NCBI GenBank assembly: GCA_026214975.1
Contig: CM047815.1
Span: 59,465,852-59,529,851 of the forward strand
From: Gentiana macrophylla
Taxonomy: Eukaryota > Streptophyta > Magnoliopsida > Gentianales > Gentianaceae
DNA: 64,000 nucleotides
Direction of reading: 5' to 3'
Shown piece after piece: positions 12,365 through 23,891 of this stretch. How positions within the stretch are numbered: position 1 is the stretch's first letter; every line of letters starts with the position of its first letter. A model generated the notes under the pieces. It was not told where the DNA came from. It was given only the letters and a program-made list of their open reading frames with translations, and did not search any database. The translations under genes were made by a program, and so were the position numbers.

Positions 12365-13195
12365 ATGGCTAACCCACATGCTCCTGTGTTCATTTCCAAT
12401 GACGAAATTGATTTGTCGTTGGACGAGCAGTCTCTCATAAGCCGTTTCACAACAAAATAGGAGAGGCATGAGTACGTGACTAACTGGATGGCAAGAGCTG
12501 TCGTTACAGAGAGGCGATTGAACATGGAGAGTCTTCCTAGTTTGATCGGGAACTTGTTCTCAGATAACGGTTGGCATGGTGTCCCCCAAAGGCCATTAAG
12601 ATTTCATCATGTGAATCGGTCTATTGTGCGTGAATTCTACGCTTGTGTAGCTACGAAAGAGCTCAATGAATGGTGCTTCAGAGTGCGAGGCGTTCCTGTA
12701 GTTTTGAATAATCAACGACGAGTATGCCATTCCAGAATATCCTCAGGGTTTGGATTTCTTTCTATTTCAAGATGTTCATGAATTACTACAGCGTGACATG
12801 GTACATTTTGTTTGGGAGACGCATCTTTGGGAAAGTGTGAGCGTACCCGCCTTCTTCACCTGGTCCTGGTGCGGTCCATTCCTTCCTTTCTTGATTATGT
12901 TTCTTGCCACCAATATGTATGTAGCACGGTGAACTACACCGCACCGACATTTGATTTGTATGCACTTGCGTGCGCATCTATTACATCATACTTTGGCGTC
13001 GGAGAGTATATTCTCTCCGAGATAAACGACAGATAGAAAAGGGCAACGCAGAGCGATGGATATATATTTTCCCGTATCTCATCATAGCTATGTGTGTGTG
13101 AAGTGCGCGAGTGCCGGAATATCTTTGAAGATGATGTGACATACGGTCATGATGACGTTATCACCTATGAAACTTTTAATCAAGATGACTTTTAA
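12365..13195 (+). pseudogene. Second putative plant transposon protein gene, frameshifted
   Basis: Starts at ATG 12,365 (MANPHAPVFISNDEIDLSLD), ends the first stretch at a TAG near 12,458 and continues as ERHEYVTNWMARAVVTERR. It then reads VNRSIVREFYACVA and FRVRGVPVVLNN, the same blocks as in the gene at 10,330-11,159 (NRSIVREFYTLV, KLRGVDVCF). A further frame reads EYAIPEYPQGLDFFLF and VHFVWETHLWESV, and the end reads RNIFEDDVTYGHDD to a stop at 13,195. At least one stop and two frame changes break it. It is a divergently oriented, diverged copy of its neighbour. The retroelement LTR begins only 73 bases after the stop, so the 3' end of the host transposon may lie beyond the retroelement array. 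Confidence 0.55.
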
Positions 13196-13268
13196 GGTTT
13201 ATTTTTCACGTGCAAGTTATTTTCTTTTAACAATGAAGAAAGTTGTAGACTTTGTTGAAGTTGCATAT

Positions 13269-14812
13269 TGTTTAGGGTGATTTTCTATGGTTTATAATGT
13301 TATATTTTGTAATAATTTCCTCTATAATCTGATGATTTGCATAGAAAGTAGGTATTTATTGGATTTATTGAGCAAATTAGGTTTGAAGTGGTTTAAATGC
13401 AAACTCGAGCTTATTACGTGATTTTATTAGTGATTTTTCATCAATATATATGTTTCTACATTTTGTACGCTTTGATTATCTTGTAGGTACGCTTGCATGG
13501 CAATGAAGGAGCTTAAACGATGTTACGTGAAGATTAAATAGAAGGATGAAGTTGCAAGATGAACATTGGGATTGAAGATTTAACTTAAACTTGGATATGG
13601 AGCATCTTTGGGCCTTGCGTTTGGTGTCGGTCCACTGGATCAGCGTCCCGAGAGTGGAATGGCGTCCAAGGAGGTGAATCGCGTCCCACTGGAGCCAAGC
13701 GGATTCGAGATTTATGGATTTTTCTGGGCGGGCGTCGAGTGCATAGGGCCGGCGTTTGAGAAGATTCGGCCCGACTCGAAAAGTTTACACATGATCGAAT
13801 CAAGGCGTCGAGGCACCTTTGGGCGGGCGTCCATCCACCGCCATTGCCTAAACCGACCTAGAAATCTATAAATACACACGTTTTACGCAACCACTGAACA
13901 CGATATTTTTCATCCCTGCAGCCCCAGGCCCGGCAGAAGCGCCCTAGTCTGCGTTTCCTTGCTACCAAGAACACAATTTCTTCTACTTTTTATTTATATT
14001 ATTTGCATGTCAATGATGAATAGAGGCTAAGCAATTTGAACAAGCCTTGTGAAGCCCGATCGTGCGGCGTTTTGATTTGAATCTTGGATGTTTTGTGAGT
14101 TTTAAATAAAGTTTGTATCTTTATTATGCTTTTATATTGTTATGCAATTATATCGATGGATTGTTGCTATTTGATGTTTAACGTTTGATGAGAATCGTTG
14201 TTGACTCTAGATCACCGTAGTAAAGATTAGATTTTTAACCTAAAAATAACGAGAGTTGCTAGGTTAAATTTCTAGGTTGCTAGATTGAAAATCTTACACC
14301 TCTGTTATGAAAGCGTTAATCTTTAAGATCGAGAGATGAAGATTAATAGGCGAATTATCTACTAGAGTAGAAATTCATACCTTTGATAGGTGAACCAGAT
14401 CTTTATTAAATCTTCACTAAATGATCTAGGGTAGAAATTGAGAGTTGCGAGATAGGTGGATCATTGCTTGTTCCTCGTTACCTTAATTGAAAGAAGCATT
14501 GTGCCTTGTTCTTCGTTGCTAGCTTAGAATTTTATTTTCGTTTTAGTTTATAGAATAGAATTAGTTATTTTAGGTTCGTAATCATATTTCCTGGCTTTGG
14601 ATTGACAACCCTCTCATTCAGGTTTATTGTATTCGTTTTAGTTTTGTTTTGTGTTTTTAGTGACAAATCTTTAGAAAGATTAATAAACTAGATAAACAAC
14701 CTCGATTCCTGTGATTCGACTCGGTTGTAGCTCTTATACTACGATCCTCGCACTTGGGAAAACCGGATTATTTTTATTACTTGTTTATTTTGCTTAGATA
14801 AAATCCGAGACA
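13269..14812 (+). repeat. LTR A of the gag-only Gypsy array
   Basis: Starts TGTTTAGGGTGATTTTC and ends GATAAAATCCGAGACA, 1544 bases. LTRs B and C have the same ends and text with scattered differences. It contains a TATA box at 13,867 followed by the leader that leads into the primer site. It directly abuts decayed transposon sequence on the left. Confidence 0.9.
13867..13874 (+). promoter_or_regulatory. TATA box of LTR A
   Basis: TATAAATA, identical in position and context in LTRs B (28,510) and C (33,949), preceded by CCGACCTAGAAATC in all three. Confidence 0.7.
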
Positions 14813-14818
14813 AGTTTT

Positions 14819-14835
14819 TGGCGCCGTTGCCGGGA
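14819..14835 (+). other. Primer-binding site, tRNA-Asp type
   Basis: TGGCGCCGTTGCCGGGA, six bases after LTR A. It is complementary to the 3' end of plant tRNA-Asp (GTC), the usual primer of Athila/Tat-type Gypsy elements. Compared with the copy at 29,457 one G is missing. Confidence 0.85.
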
Positions 14836-15197
14836 ATCGATACGGTTGTCTAGTTTATTAATTTTTCGATTTTACTATAAGTTGGGATAATAGGGATCGT
14901 TAGGGCACATGGTAGTATTTTGGCCGTAACTTTCGGCTCCGGTGTCGGTTTGGCATGCAGGACCCCAATTCGGAAAGCTCGTTCCGACGCCGACGACGTG
15001 GCAAGCGGCACCGTTTTTGAGGTCAATATCTGTTGTTTTCCTTCCAATTTGGGCTCGAAGCTTTCAACACGTTTTCTCCCTTTTATTGTTTTTGTTTTAC
15101 ATTTTAAATTTTTCGTAGGTAGGTTTCTGTTTCTGTTTCCGTTTCTTTTTTTGTCTCTTTATCTTTTCTAAAAAGAAAAAAAACAAAAAACAAAAAA

Positions 15198-16549
15198 ATG
15201 TCATCAACTAGGATTATGCAAGATCAGATCGCCATCTTTGAAAGCAATGATATGGCGACTCTTCAAATGTCGCTTAATCCTATGAATCAGACCCGTCTTT
15301 TCCACAGAACTCACAAGTTCTGTTATGTGGAAGATGTTGTCGACCTGGCCAAGCTGTTGGCCAGTGTCAGTTTCTTTCCCCTGCTGCGTATCAAGTTATC
15401 ACTGTCCATAATCAGGGAAATTTTAATCTAGTCACATGTCAAAATTGTGACAATGTGGGACATCCTTTGCTTCGTTTACATCTATGAGTGGACAAGCGAG
15501 CAAAAATAAATACTTCCTGTGGCGGCGATGTCGGAGAGATTTAATAATCGTTCTCGCCCAAGCGCTTTTGAGAATCGAGGTTTCAATTCTCGAATCCAAT
15601 TTCTATCAAAACCCAAGCCTTCGAACCAAAATATCAATTTTCCAATCAATATCAGTGGTTCAATCAGAACGGTCCCGATCCTATGTTTCAAAGTCAGTCT
15701 AGCCAATCTTTCCCACAGAACTATCAAGACCCCACTCAATCTGACGATCTTGAAGCCGAATTGGACTCCCTTTTGAAGGAGAGTAATGATAGGCTTAAGA
15801 ATATTGAGAGATTTAATCGGAAATGGCTCAAGACCTAGGCATTAACCTAGCTCCTACATTTCCTTATGATAGCGAAGAGGACAATGCCATGAACTTAGGA
15901 TCCGGCATTCAATTCAATGGTCCCCAAAATTAGAAGTGTCAAGTTTAATGGATTCATCTGCCTTTGGATCCGATGCTCGTATACCTTCAATCGATGAGAA
16001 TTCTTATGGACATGGATTTAATAACGTTCAAGTGAGATGTTCGTATTGTGGTGGAAACCATTATGAGGCTCGGTCACGATGGAGGTAATTCACCCCACCA
16101 ATGGAATCTTGATAGCAATTATGATGCAAGTTATGAGAATCCACTTCAATCTAACTATGCATCCACATACAATGGTGGGATGAGTAACTATCCTTATTCT
16201 CCGTGGGATCAAGAAGAAAGCAATTATCAACAAGTGTTCCCTCACTCAGAGCCCGAGTCTTACATGGCAGCTTTGTTAGAAAAGTATATAGAGAGCAGAA
16301 AGGAAGTTTCTGGAGAAATGGCACACCTGGTGCATCCCGCTCTAGAAGCAAGGGAACTGACTTCAGGAGAATTAGTTGCACATGATCGCCAAGTTATTGA
16401 ATATGAAAGGGAACCTGAGATGATGGCGAGTCCTGAGCAGAAGGCTGACGTTGAGAGTCGTAGGGATGTAAACTGTGATCCTTTTGAGAACCCATATTGT
16501 CTTGATCCGAACGTTTCTGGTGATGATTTATCCAAGACCGCTGAGGGTT
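15198..16549 (+). pseudogene. Gag-like ORF of element 1, N-terminal part
   Basis: The frame starts at ATG 15,198 (MSSTRIMQDQIAIFESNDMA). It shifts several times and includes CQNCDNVGHP, the start of a CCHC zinc knuckle. A later stretch reads SLLKESNDRLKNIER. The last stretch (16,048-16,549) runs open to the Copia insertion. The second knuckle, CSYCGGNHYEAQC in element 2, is ruined here: after GGNHYEAR the frame is lost (16,040-16,080). The Copia insertion splits the coding sequence within the codons for EGSS; it resumes at 25,733. The protein would be the nucleic-acid-binding part of Gag. No capsid or enzyme domain can be named with confidence. Confidence 0.7.
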
Positions 16550-16554
16550 CAAGC
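16550..16554. other. Target-site duplication of the Copia element (left copy)
   Basis: CAAGC directly before TGTTAGG; the same CAAGC follows the right LTR at 25,728-25,732. Element 2 has a single CAAGC at the same place (around 31,165), giving the empty site. Confidence 0.95.
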
Positions 16555-18392
16555 TGTTAGGAAAATATCATCGCAATGGAAGCGATTTATGGATCTAGAT
16601 CTATATAATACACGTAATAAAACATTAAATCTACATCTACAAGTAAGTTGTAGAACATACCTCTTGGATCTCAAAATCCAAGTTGGAGAACCGCTATTAG
16701 GATGATCGAACAATGATGTGAAGAGCACCACGATCTTCCGTACGTGTGATCCAAGCAATTCCCGGTGGAAGGAATTCTCGACTCGAACCCCTCCGATATG
16801 CTACCCGGAAAATCTCCAAGATTTTCCCCTTAAACTCCTTGGCCGAAATTATCACTTCTTCTCTCTAAGAGGAGAAGTCGAAATTTATTGTGTGTTTAGA
16901 CTTGGGAGAACTCTCTTTATATAGGAGAGTAATCCTTGTCCTCCAAGGATTTTATAATTAATACAAAATCAATTATAATAATCCTATTAAATAAAAGATA
17001 ATCTCAAAATATTCTAGAACAAATCAAGAATATTTTTATCTTTATTTCTTACCATAAATATTTATCCAATAAATATTTTATGCACATGTCTTTTTAATAC
17101 ACAAGAAAACTAATTCCTTGCCAAAATTAGACATATGGGCGCCACTTTCAAATATTGACCTAGTCAATATTAATTTTTTTATTACACAATAATTTGGGCC
17201 AAGATTATGGAAAATGTCTTTTCACATATTTAATTATTTAGCCCAACCAATTTAATAGTCCACTAAACAATTAATTCACATATCGTTTTAATAAAGTCCA
17301 ACATGAACTAAATTAATATTATTAGGATTCGACGTCCGAGAATATCTATGCTATATTAGGAGGCACGTCGGGGACCATGGACTAATAATCAGCGGGCTCC
17401 GATAAATCAAATAAATAATTATCTTATGAATGAATAATTATATTCGATAAATCAATCACGGAATATGCCACCATAATCCCGTGATCGCACTCCTCCGATT
17501 ATAAGATTATATTTATCTCCTCACGAGAAAGTAATAAGTGTCCACCGATATAATCATTTCATATGGATTAATCCTCCATAGATCGCTTCATTCTAAATCG
17601 GAAGTTACCGTTAACCCTTTCGAACATCTTGTCCTTACTTACCATTAACCCCTAGTGATCAATAATTCAAATAACTCACACCGGTAGCTAATCGGTGTAA
17701 TATGAATCCCATGGATCGATCAATGTCTGTGATTAACTCATAAGGAATCGTACATCTACTTCCATAAATGGAAGGAATGGATTCCGTATCTGTGATAACA
17801 CGTACTACTCACTCAATCCAAAGACAATGCCAAGATGGGGTAATTCGGATCACAGACTCAGGTGTAATCCTTAACCGTCAAGTCAAACCTCATCTTGATT
17901 CAAGCGATCATTGTGATCACCTCGAGATTAAGATATATCCATAATATGATCATCTAATGATTCGATAAGACTTCTCAATTACGGAATTATATTGAGAACT
18001 CGAGATCAAATCGGTCCAAACTTCATATGATATATCTATCATATATAAATGCCCCATTAGGTTCCTTAACCGAAAGTCCGGATAAGACGATCACACCTAT
18101 CGTGTTATGGGCGCATTAATAGTAATGCGTTAAAGGGAGACCCGATACTCTCGATTAACTTTACTACGGACTAATTGTATTTTAAGTACATCTTCACTAA
18201 CTCAATCCTCCCGTGTATATCTCATACACTGAGTTAAGTGATTACATAAACGATATACTCAGGGTTTTTCTGTAGTGTAAATACTATTGTCACATCGGTG
18301 ATTATGAGAATAATAAATATGAATAATAATATCATTTCATTTATTAAATAAAACAATTACAAAAAATTGTCTTTCGGGCATCACACCTAACA
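16555..18392 (-). repeat. Copia LTR, left copy (3' LTR)
   Basis: On the plus strand it starts TGTTAGGAAAATATCATCGC and ends CATCACACCTAACA, 1838 bases. It is near-identical to 23,892-25,727; differences cluster at CAG/CTG sites. A minus-strand TATA box (TATATAAAG) lies at 16,915-16,923. Confidence 0.95.
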
Positions 18393-18416
18393 ATCTCCCA
18401 CTTGCACGAAAGCTTG
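18393..18416 (-). other. Copia polypurine tract
   Basis: The minus strand reads GTGCAAGTGGGAGAT directly before the LTR, the common Copia polypurine tract; priming site for plus-strand DNA. Confidence 0.85.
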
Positions 18417-21400
18417 TGATTAATTGTTTTAGAGCACACCCTATTATTTAAAATACAACAAACTACATCTCCCACTTGCTCTAAAGCAATGGAGACTCAT
18501 CCCGTATGCTAGTACCCACTAAGCATATCATAACCATTTCGATTCCAAAGTACACTCCGAGTATGCCGTCGTAGGATAGGTCGGTGACTCGGGAAGTACT
18601 ACATCTAAATGTCATGGGTCTTAATGATTAGTCGGGTTGTCGGCTCGAGACGATCCGTAGAATCGAAAACGTTACCGGTCTATCTAATCATGTGGTACTT
18701 GAGTAAACATCGAGCCCGAGATCGACTTAACGATCATCCTCAATCTGACTTAAAGTCAAAATCAGTGTATCACACATATCCAAGTTCACATTTGAATATG
18801 CCCGCATATTATTCCTCGTTCTCTCAAGATACTAAAGGACATACTAAACTTGCTTCGTTAACTGCCGAATCTAAGATTCGATCAAAATTGACGCTCAATA
18901 ACTCGACCATCTCTTGTCACAAAGAGAATCCATCCCATTTCTCTTTATCCGAAGATTTAGAGAGTCATTCCCGAGGCATAGGGTAGAACTTCCTCGTTGA
19001 ATGTTGCATACACGGATGCATCATCTTAACCAATAAGATGGATGGGAAACCAATGATGATTCTAATGAATTCGACCGAGTCAAACTCTTCGTAATGTTGT
19101 CCAAATCTACATTGCGAGAGAATTGTGGTATTGTCGATTCGACTTGGATAACACACCCATGTTGAGTCCAACTGGTGCAACGTTATCCTTCACAAACACT
19201 AATATATATGTATATATTCACTACTCTTGTACTAAAATTGATATCCAGTCTACACAAGACTTATCAATATTCGGTCAAATCCATATATTATAGAAATATA
19301 TGACTTTCAATGACCAAGAGGTTTGCTTTTTATCCACAAAGGACATAAGCCTTGGCGATCATCCCGTCATAAGTTCATAAGGCAATACCATACATTTCGA
19401 ATGAATCCAGATTCCGTTTGTTTGGCAAGAAAGTCTCGAGGGAATCACCCTATTTTCTCGCTTTTGAACGAAATCATGAATTACCGAATTCATTCTACTC
19501 TTTTCCGTGTAGATCTAATTACTCCCACTGGGCTGAGACACTCGGGTGGTTCTACAAGAGTATGAATGACTCTGGAGTACCAAACTCCATTCACGGGGTT
19601 ATGGCTTGTAAACCAACCTCTATTATCGAATCCTATCTGACTCACAAAAGAGCCATAGGTCATCGGTCGATCCTGTAGACTATTAAGTCCATGAGAACCC
19701 ATAATGGGTAATGGATAAACCATACTCCCACTATTTTCTTGGTGGATCGAAATTACGATTTAGTTCAAGAGTATTTAGTGTCATCACCAACAACCGATGT
19801 TGGATGTGGTCCGATTTTAATCGGTTAGTAACTACCTTGAGTAATCGTACTTCAAGGTTCAAGGTTTTATTGTTCATGGATTCTATCGTAAAGGATGCAA
19901 CAAAGATAATCGTCCCTTCCCGATTTCAAGAATCTTATAACAAACCTTTTTCTCAATTCTTCAAGATATATCACGATTTGGTCATCGACGAACGTGTACG
20001 TGAAATTCGATCCTACCATCAAGCATCATGTGCTAAATGCTTATATTGACGGAATTTGGGTGAACCGAATTCACTCATTATCCGTTAATTCCAAAACACA
20101 TTCTAGGTAGACTTCTCGGTTCTACATTTCAATGTAAACCGTTATTTCACTTCCAATATCTTTATTGAGTTAAGCGTGTATTGTAGCACATCTACAACTA
20201 TGTAAGGCAATTCAATGGTTTCTTCCTTAAGGAAAGCATTTCACTATGAGGCGAGCCGAACATCGCCTCTAGGACTATGTGATGGCCCATTTACAGTATA
20301 GAATACTCCATCTCTCGGCGAAATCCGAGACACCATAAAATATTTTGGATAAACTTACCGGAGTGTTTGAATAGTTATCGGACAAAGAAGTCACTACTCG
20401 AAGCTCCTACTAGCTTGTATCTTTCATCGACTCAAGGTCGTCATGAACAAGCTATGTTACTTATTTATAACCATTATCCTTTCCCGATTGAAAGGAAACT
20501 TAGTCATTGAACCTTTGAGACAATATAACCAGGATCGAGAGAAGGAATCACCCCGAGCCGCCTTGAGTCTTGTCTTTTAGGGACTATGCACTAACTATGG
20601 AATATGAAGAAGCGTTTATCTAAATATAGAAACCAATTGCTTTTAATAGTTCTTAAGATGGTACATATACGTATTTCAAGATTTCTTAGTGGTTTTGACT
20701 TTATCAAACAAAAGTCCGAGTCTTAGATTCAAATACTACAAATGGTATATTCACTTTCTATAAGACAAACAAATTATCGAATAAAAGGTAAATCCATTCG
20801 CTCCAACGAATCTTAAGCAGAAAAATAAATCTTCATGATATCCAAGGATTGAATCTGAGATTCATTTCCTAATATCACTCCCACTATTTTGCTAAAATTA
20901 CGCGCCCGTTGTCTATTAATCGTTAATGCACAACTATCTCGTTCTTCCAAAGAACATAGCCTAAGAGAAAATCACCAAGGATTCATAGGTTGGTGATCCA
21001 AATCACTATCCTTATCCTATGACTTTCGGTTTGTTAATTTTCGCTTTTAGCCTTAAAATCAACTCGCTTTTAGATGACTAACACTTTTAGACATATTCTC
21101 CCATTCTTGACTTTCCGTGAATGGAAATAGATCTTGAACCAATGTTCGTTTGAGTAGACACTACTCTTGAACCGTGGGATGTCTATTTCGATTGTTACTT
21201 GTTAGGACTTCTCGGATTTTCTATCATACCGTAAAAACAACAAATCATAACATTAAAGCTCCCACTAGTTTATCGGTTCCAAATACCGCCTAACCAAAGA
21301 ATGCTTCATTTTATGATTTTCCAATTTTTCAATTTGAAAATCTCTCGTGTAAACACTTACACGATTCTAATGTTTCGGAAAAACAACAAATCATAGAACT

Positions 21401-23874
21401 CCCACTAGTTCATCGATTCCAAATATCGTCCAACTAGCGACATTTCATGACTTTCCGGTTTTCAATTAGAAACGGTTACATGTGTAGTCAATTACACTTT
21501 TCTAATGTTCTAGAAAAACAATAAATCATAAAGCTCCTACTAGTTCATCAATTCCAAATATCGTCCAACTAGTAACACTTCATGATTTTCCGATTTTTCA
21601 ATTAGAAAATTTACTCGTGTAATTACTACACACTTAAAATTCACTAGAAGAATTTCAAAGTTCGAAATCACCTTTGATCAAACTAAGTTTGTCTCCCGTT
21701 TAACACAAATGACACTAGTGACATACCCATATGTCACTCTTGGTTTTTTTAAAAGGCTTAAGAGAAAATATCTCTTTCGAAAAATAATTGCATTATCGAT
21801 TAACTAGTTCAACGTCCTAGTTACTTTCCACTTTTTAAAGAAGTCAATACTAGTCAATTATAAATTTTTAAGCAATTTAGTAAGGGATATAATGCTGTAA
21901 ATAAAATGACATATATTAATTCAAGTTTAACACTACTATATTATTTTATTTTAGGAATTGTAAACTAAAAGTAAGTCTACTCTACCATTCCAAGGTTTTA
22001 ACCTTGCATCTCGATCTTGCGCCGTAGGTAGGTCAAAGAGATCAACGGTTAAATCAATGAATAACTTGTGAGAATCGGACATCCCACGAGAATCGAACAT
22101 CCCTTTATTCATTGACTACCTTCCTTTTAGCCTAGGTATTTATCAAAAATACCCTTGATGAGTGTGACCTACTATATCGATCTCTTGTACGCCCGAGTGT
22201 GCCGTCGTAGGATAGGTCGGTGACCCGACGAGTACCCGTAAATCCTATCCTTTCGGAGACCAAGCCATGAATGTTGATAGGGGTGAACACCATCCGTAGG
22301 GGACGAAATCAAAGCGCCCGCGCGTCACCCTTCTCTCACTTACTTGCATCTATAGTAGAGGCGTGGGGTTGGTGTCGCCTCCCGCTCCCACTCAATATTT
22401 TGGAAGTGGTGGTGGGTTAACTAACCACGTCTTTTTGATGTTAACATAAAAGCACATAAAATCAAGGATTCGAATGGTGTCGGTAACGTAGGCAAGCCTA
22501 CCGCTTCCTATTCGTTGGAACATATGTGATGATCGGACGAAATCGGTCAAGAGAGCCTATTGAGATTAGAAGGAATCACCCTCCGCTCTCGGTTTGGCTT
22601 AGTCTTGCCGGACCCCGTGCATACATCACACTAGGAGGGTTAAGTCGTTTGAGCGAAGCTCGATTGACCACCCAACCTAAAGGCGAACCGCTTTTATCCA
22701 AGATTTATTGTTCTTTTACCATCATTCAATCTCGTAGACACTACGAATTGAAAACGTGATCTCGCTTTTAGCTTTAAGGCGGTTCACCGAGAACACACAA
22801 TCGAAAGGCTAACGATTTCATAACTTTGTCCTCGATCTTTAATTAGTTACTAAATTAATTAATTACCACGTATTAATTAAATTTCAACTAATTACGCGAG
22901 TTTGTATACATGCCTATTTTAATTGCCAAAATTAAAATTCTACATGTATGCATGGAGTGGATTTATGATATGATGCATGTCATGGCAATTCCGATTTTAT
23001 GTCATTTTATGATCAAACACATAAAAAATAAAATTGCGGAAAAAATTAAACACCGAGATGGATTGTTGGTACCCCCGTATCTAATCTATTTTAGGAAAAA
23101 AAAATAAATTACAATCTTCTTGTCTTCGAGTCTTGATCTTCAAATCTTGAACTCGAACCGTCGGAACACGAACCACGAACACCCGAGAGGAGAAAAGGTC
23201 TTTTTAATTAAATAAATCCAATTTATTTATAATTAATCATATATATATTATTATATCACGTTTGTTTATAGTTATTTTCCAAAAATAACATTTTTTTTTT
23301 TTTTTTTTTTTGTTAAGCGGCTATTTTCCAAAAAAAAAATTATTTTTTTTCTCTGCCATAACGGCAGTAATAAAAAAAATTAGGTTTACCAAAAAAAATA
23401 TACAGCCGCATGCATGAAGAACCCTAGCCGCATGCAATTATTTTATAAACAGGACTTATAGCGACGCTTTTCAGCGTCGCAAAAATCGATAGCAGATTTT
23501 TAATAAATTCATCCGCTTTCTCTCGTTCATACCTTGGGTTTTACTTGATCTTCAATTTTTCAGCAAGATCTTCATCTTTTCCAGCCGGATAATCAAAATT
23601 ACAATAAAAGATGCTACTTTTTACATAAATTTGAAAATTGACATAAATAAAATACAATTCCTATGCTCAATTGTTACTAAACAAAGGAGCTACAATAGAT
23701 CTAACGAGTAAAAGCATCAACCCCAATCCATCTCTTTCAATGCAAGACAATCATAATCATAAAAAAATAAATCATAAGTCGCCCTATTTTTTAAAAAAAA
23801 AAATTGGGACAAAAATCTACATGTTTTACTACTCCTGATCTAATATTTTATACGTATAAATATAGATCACCATG
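18417..23874 (-). other. Internal region of the Copia element without recognisable genes
   Basis: No coherent gag-pol reading. The phrase CTCCCACTAGTT and similar CTCCCACT boxes recur (minus strand AGTGGGAG, like the polypurine tract), at about 19,729, 20,880, 21,260, 21,400 and others. A block around GCCGTCGTAGGATAGGTCGG occurs at about 18,565 and again at about 22,202. A poly(T) run lies at 23,292-23,311. The region may carry packaging signals, but this cannot be seen directly. Confidence 0.7.
21235..21650. repeat. Three tandem repeats of about 140 bp
   Basis: Units start near 21,235, 21,380 and 21,514. Each contains AACAACAAATCATA, then CTCCCACTAGTT, a CATCGATTCCAAATATCGTC segment, CATGATTTTCC and ACACTT...TCTAATGTT. 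The repeat sits inside the Copia internal region and each unit carries a polypurine-like box. Confidence 0.75.
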
Positions 23875-23879
23875 GCGCT

Positions 23880-23891
23880 CTCTGATACCAC
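23880..23891 (-). other. Copia primer-binding site, initiator tRNA-Met
   Basis: The minus strand reads TGGTATCAGAG one base from the LTR end, complementary to plant initiator tRNA-Met. It fixes the right LTR as the 5' LTR. Confidence 0.9.

Noticed and set aside
13585..13871. ORFs inside LTR A (and the matching ones at 28,244-28,514 and 33,686-33,916)
   Set aside because: They overlap the LTR promoter region, differ in frame and length among the three LTRs and end around the TATA box.
21235..21650. CRISPR-like repeat array
   Set aside because: Three imperfect units of about 140 bp inside a plant retroelement; no short repeats with unique spacers.
18417..23874. Decayed Copia gag-pol in the internal region
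   Set aside because: I looked on the minus strand for RT, integrase and RNase H blocks and found none; short ORFs there do not match them. Systematic errors could hide weak remains, so a translated search is still needed.
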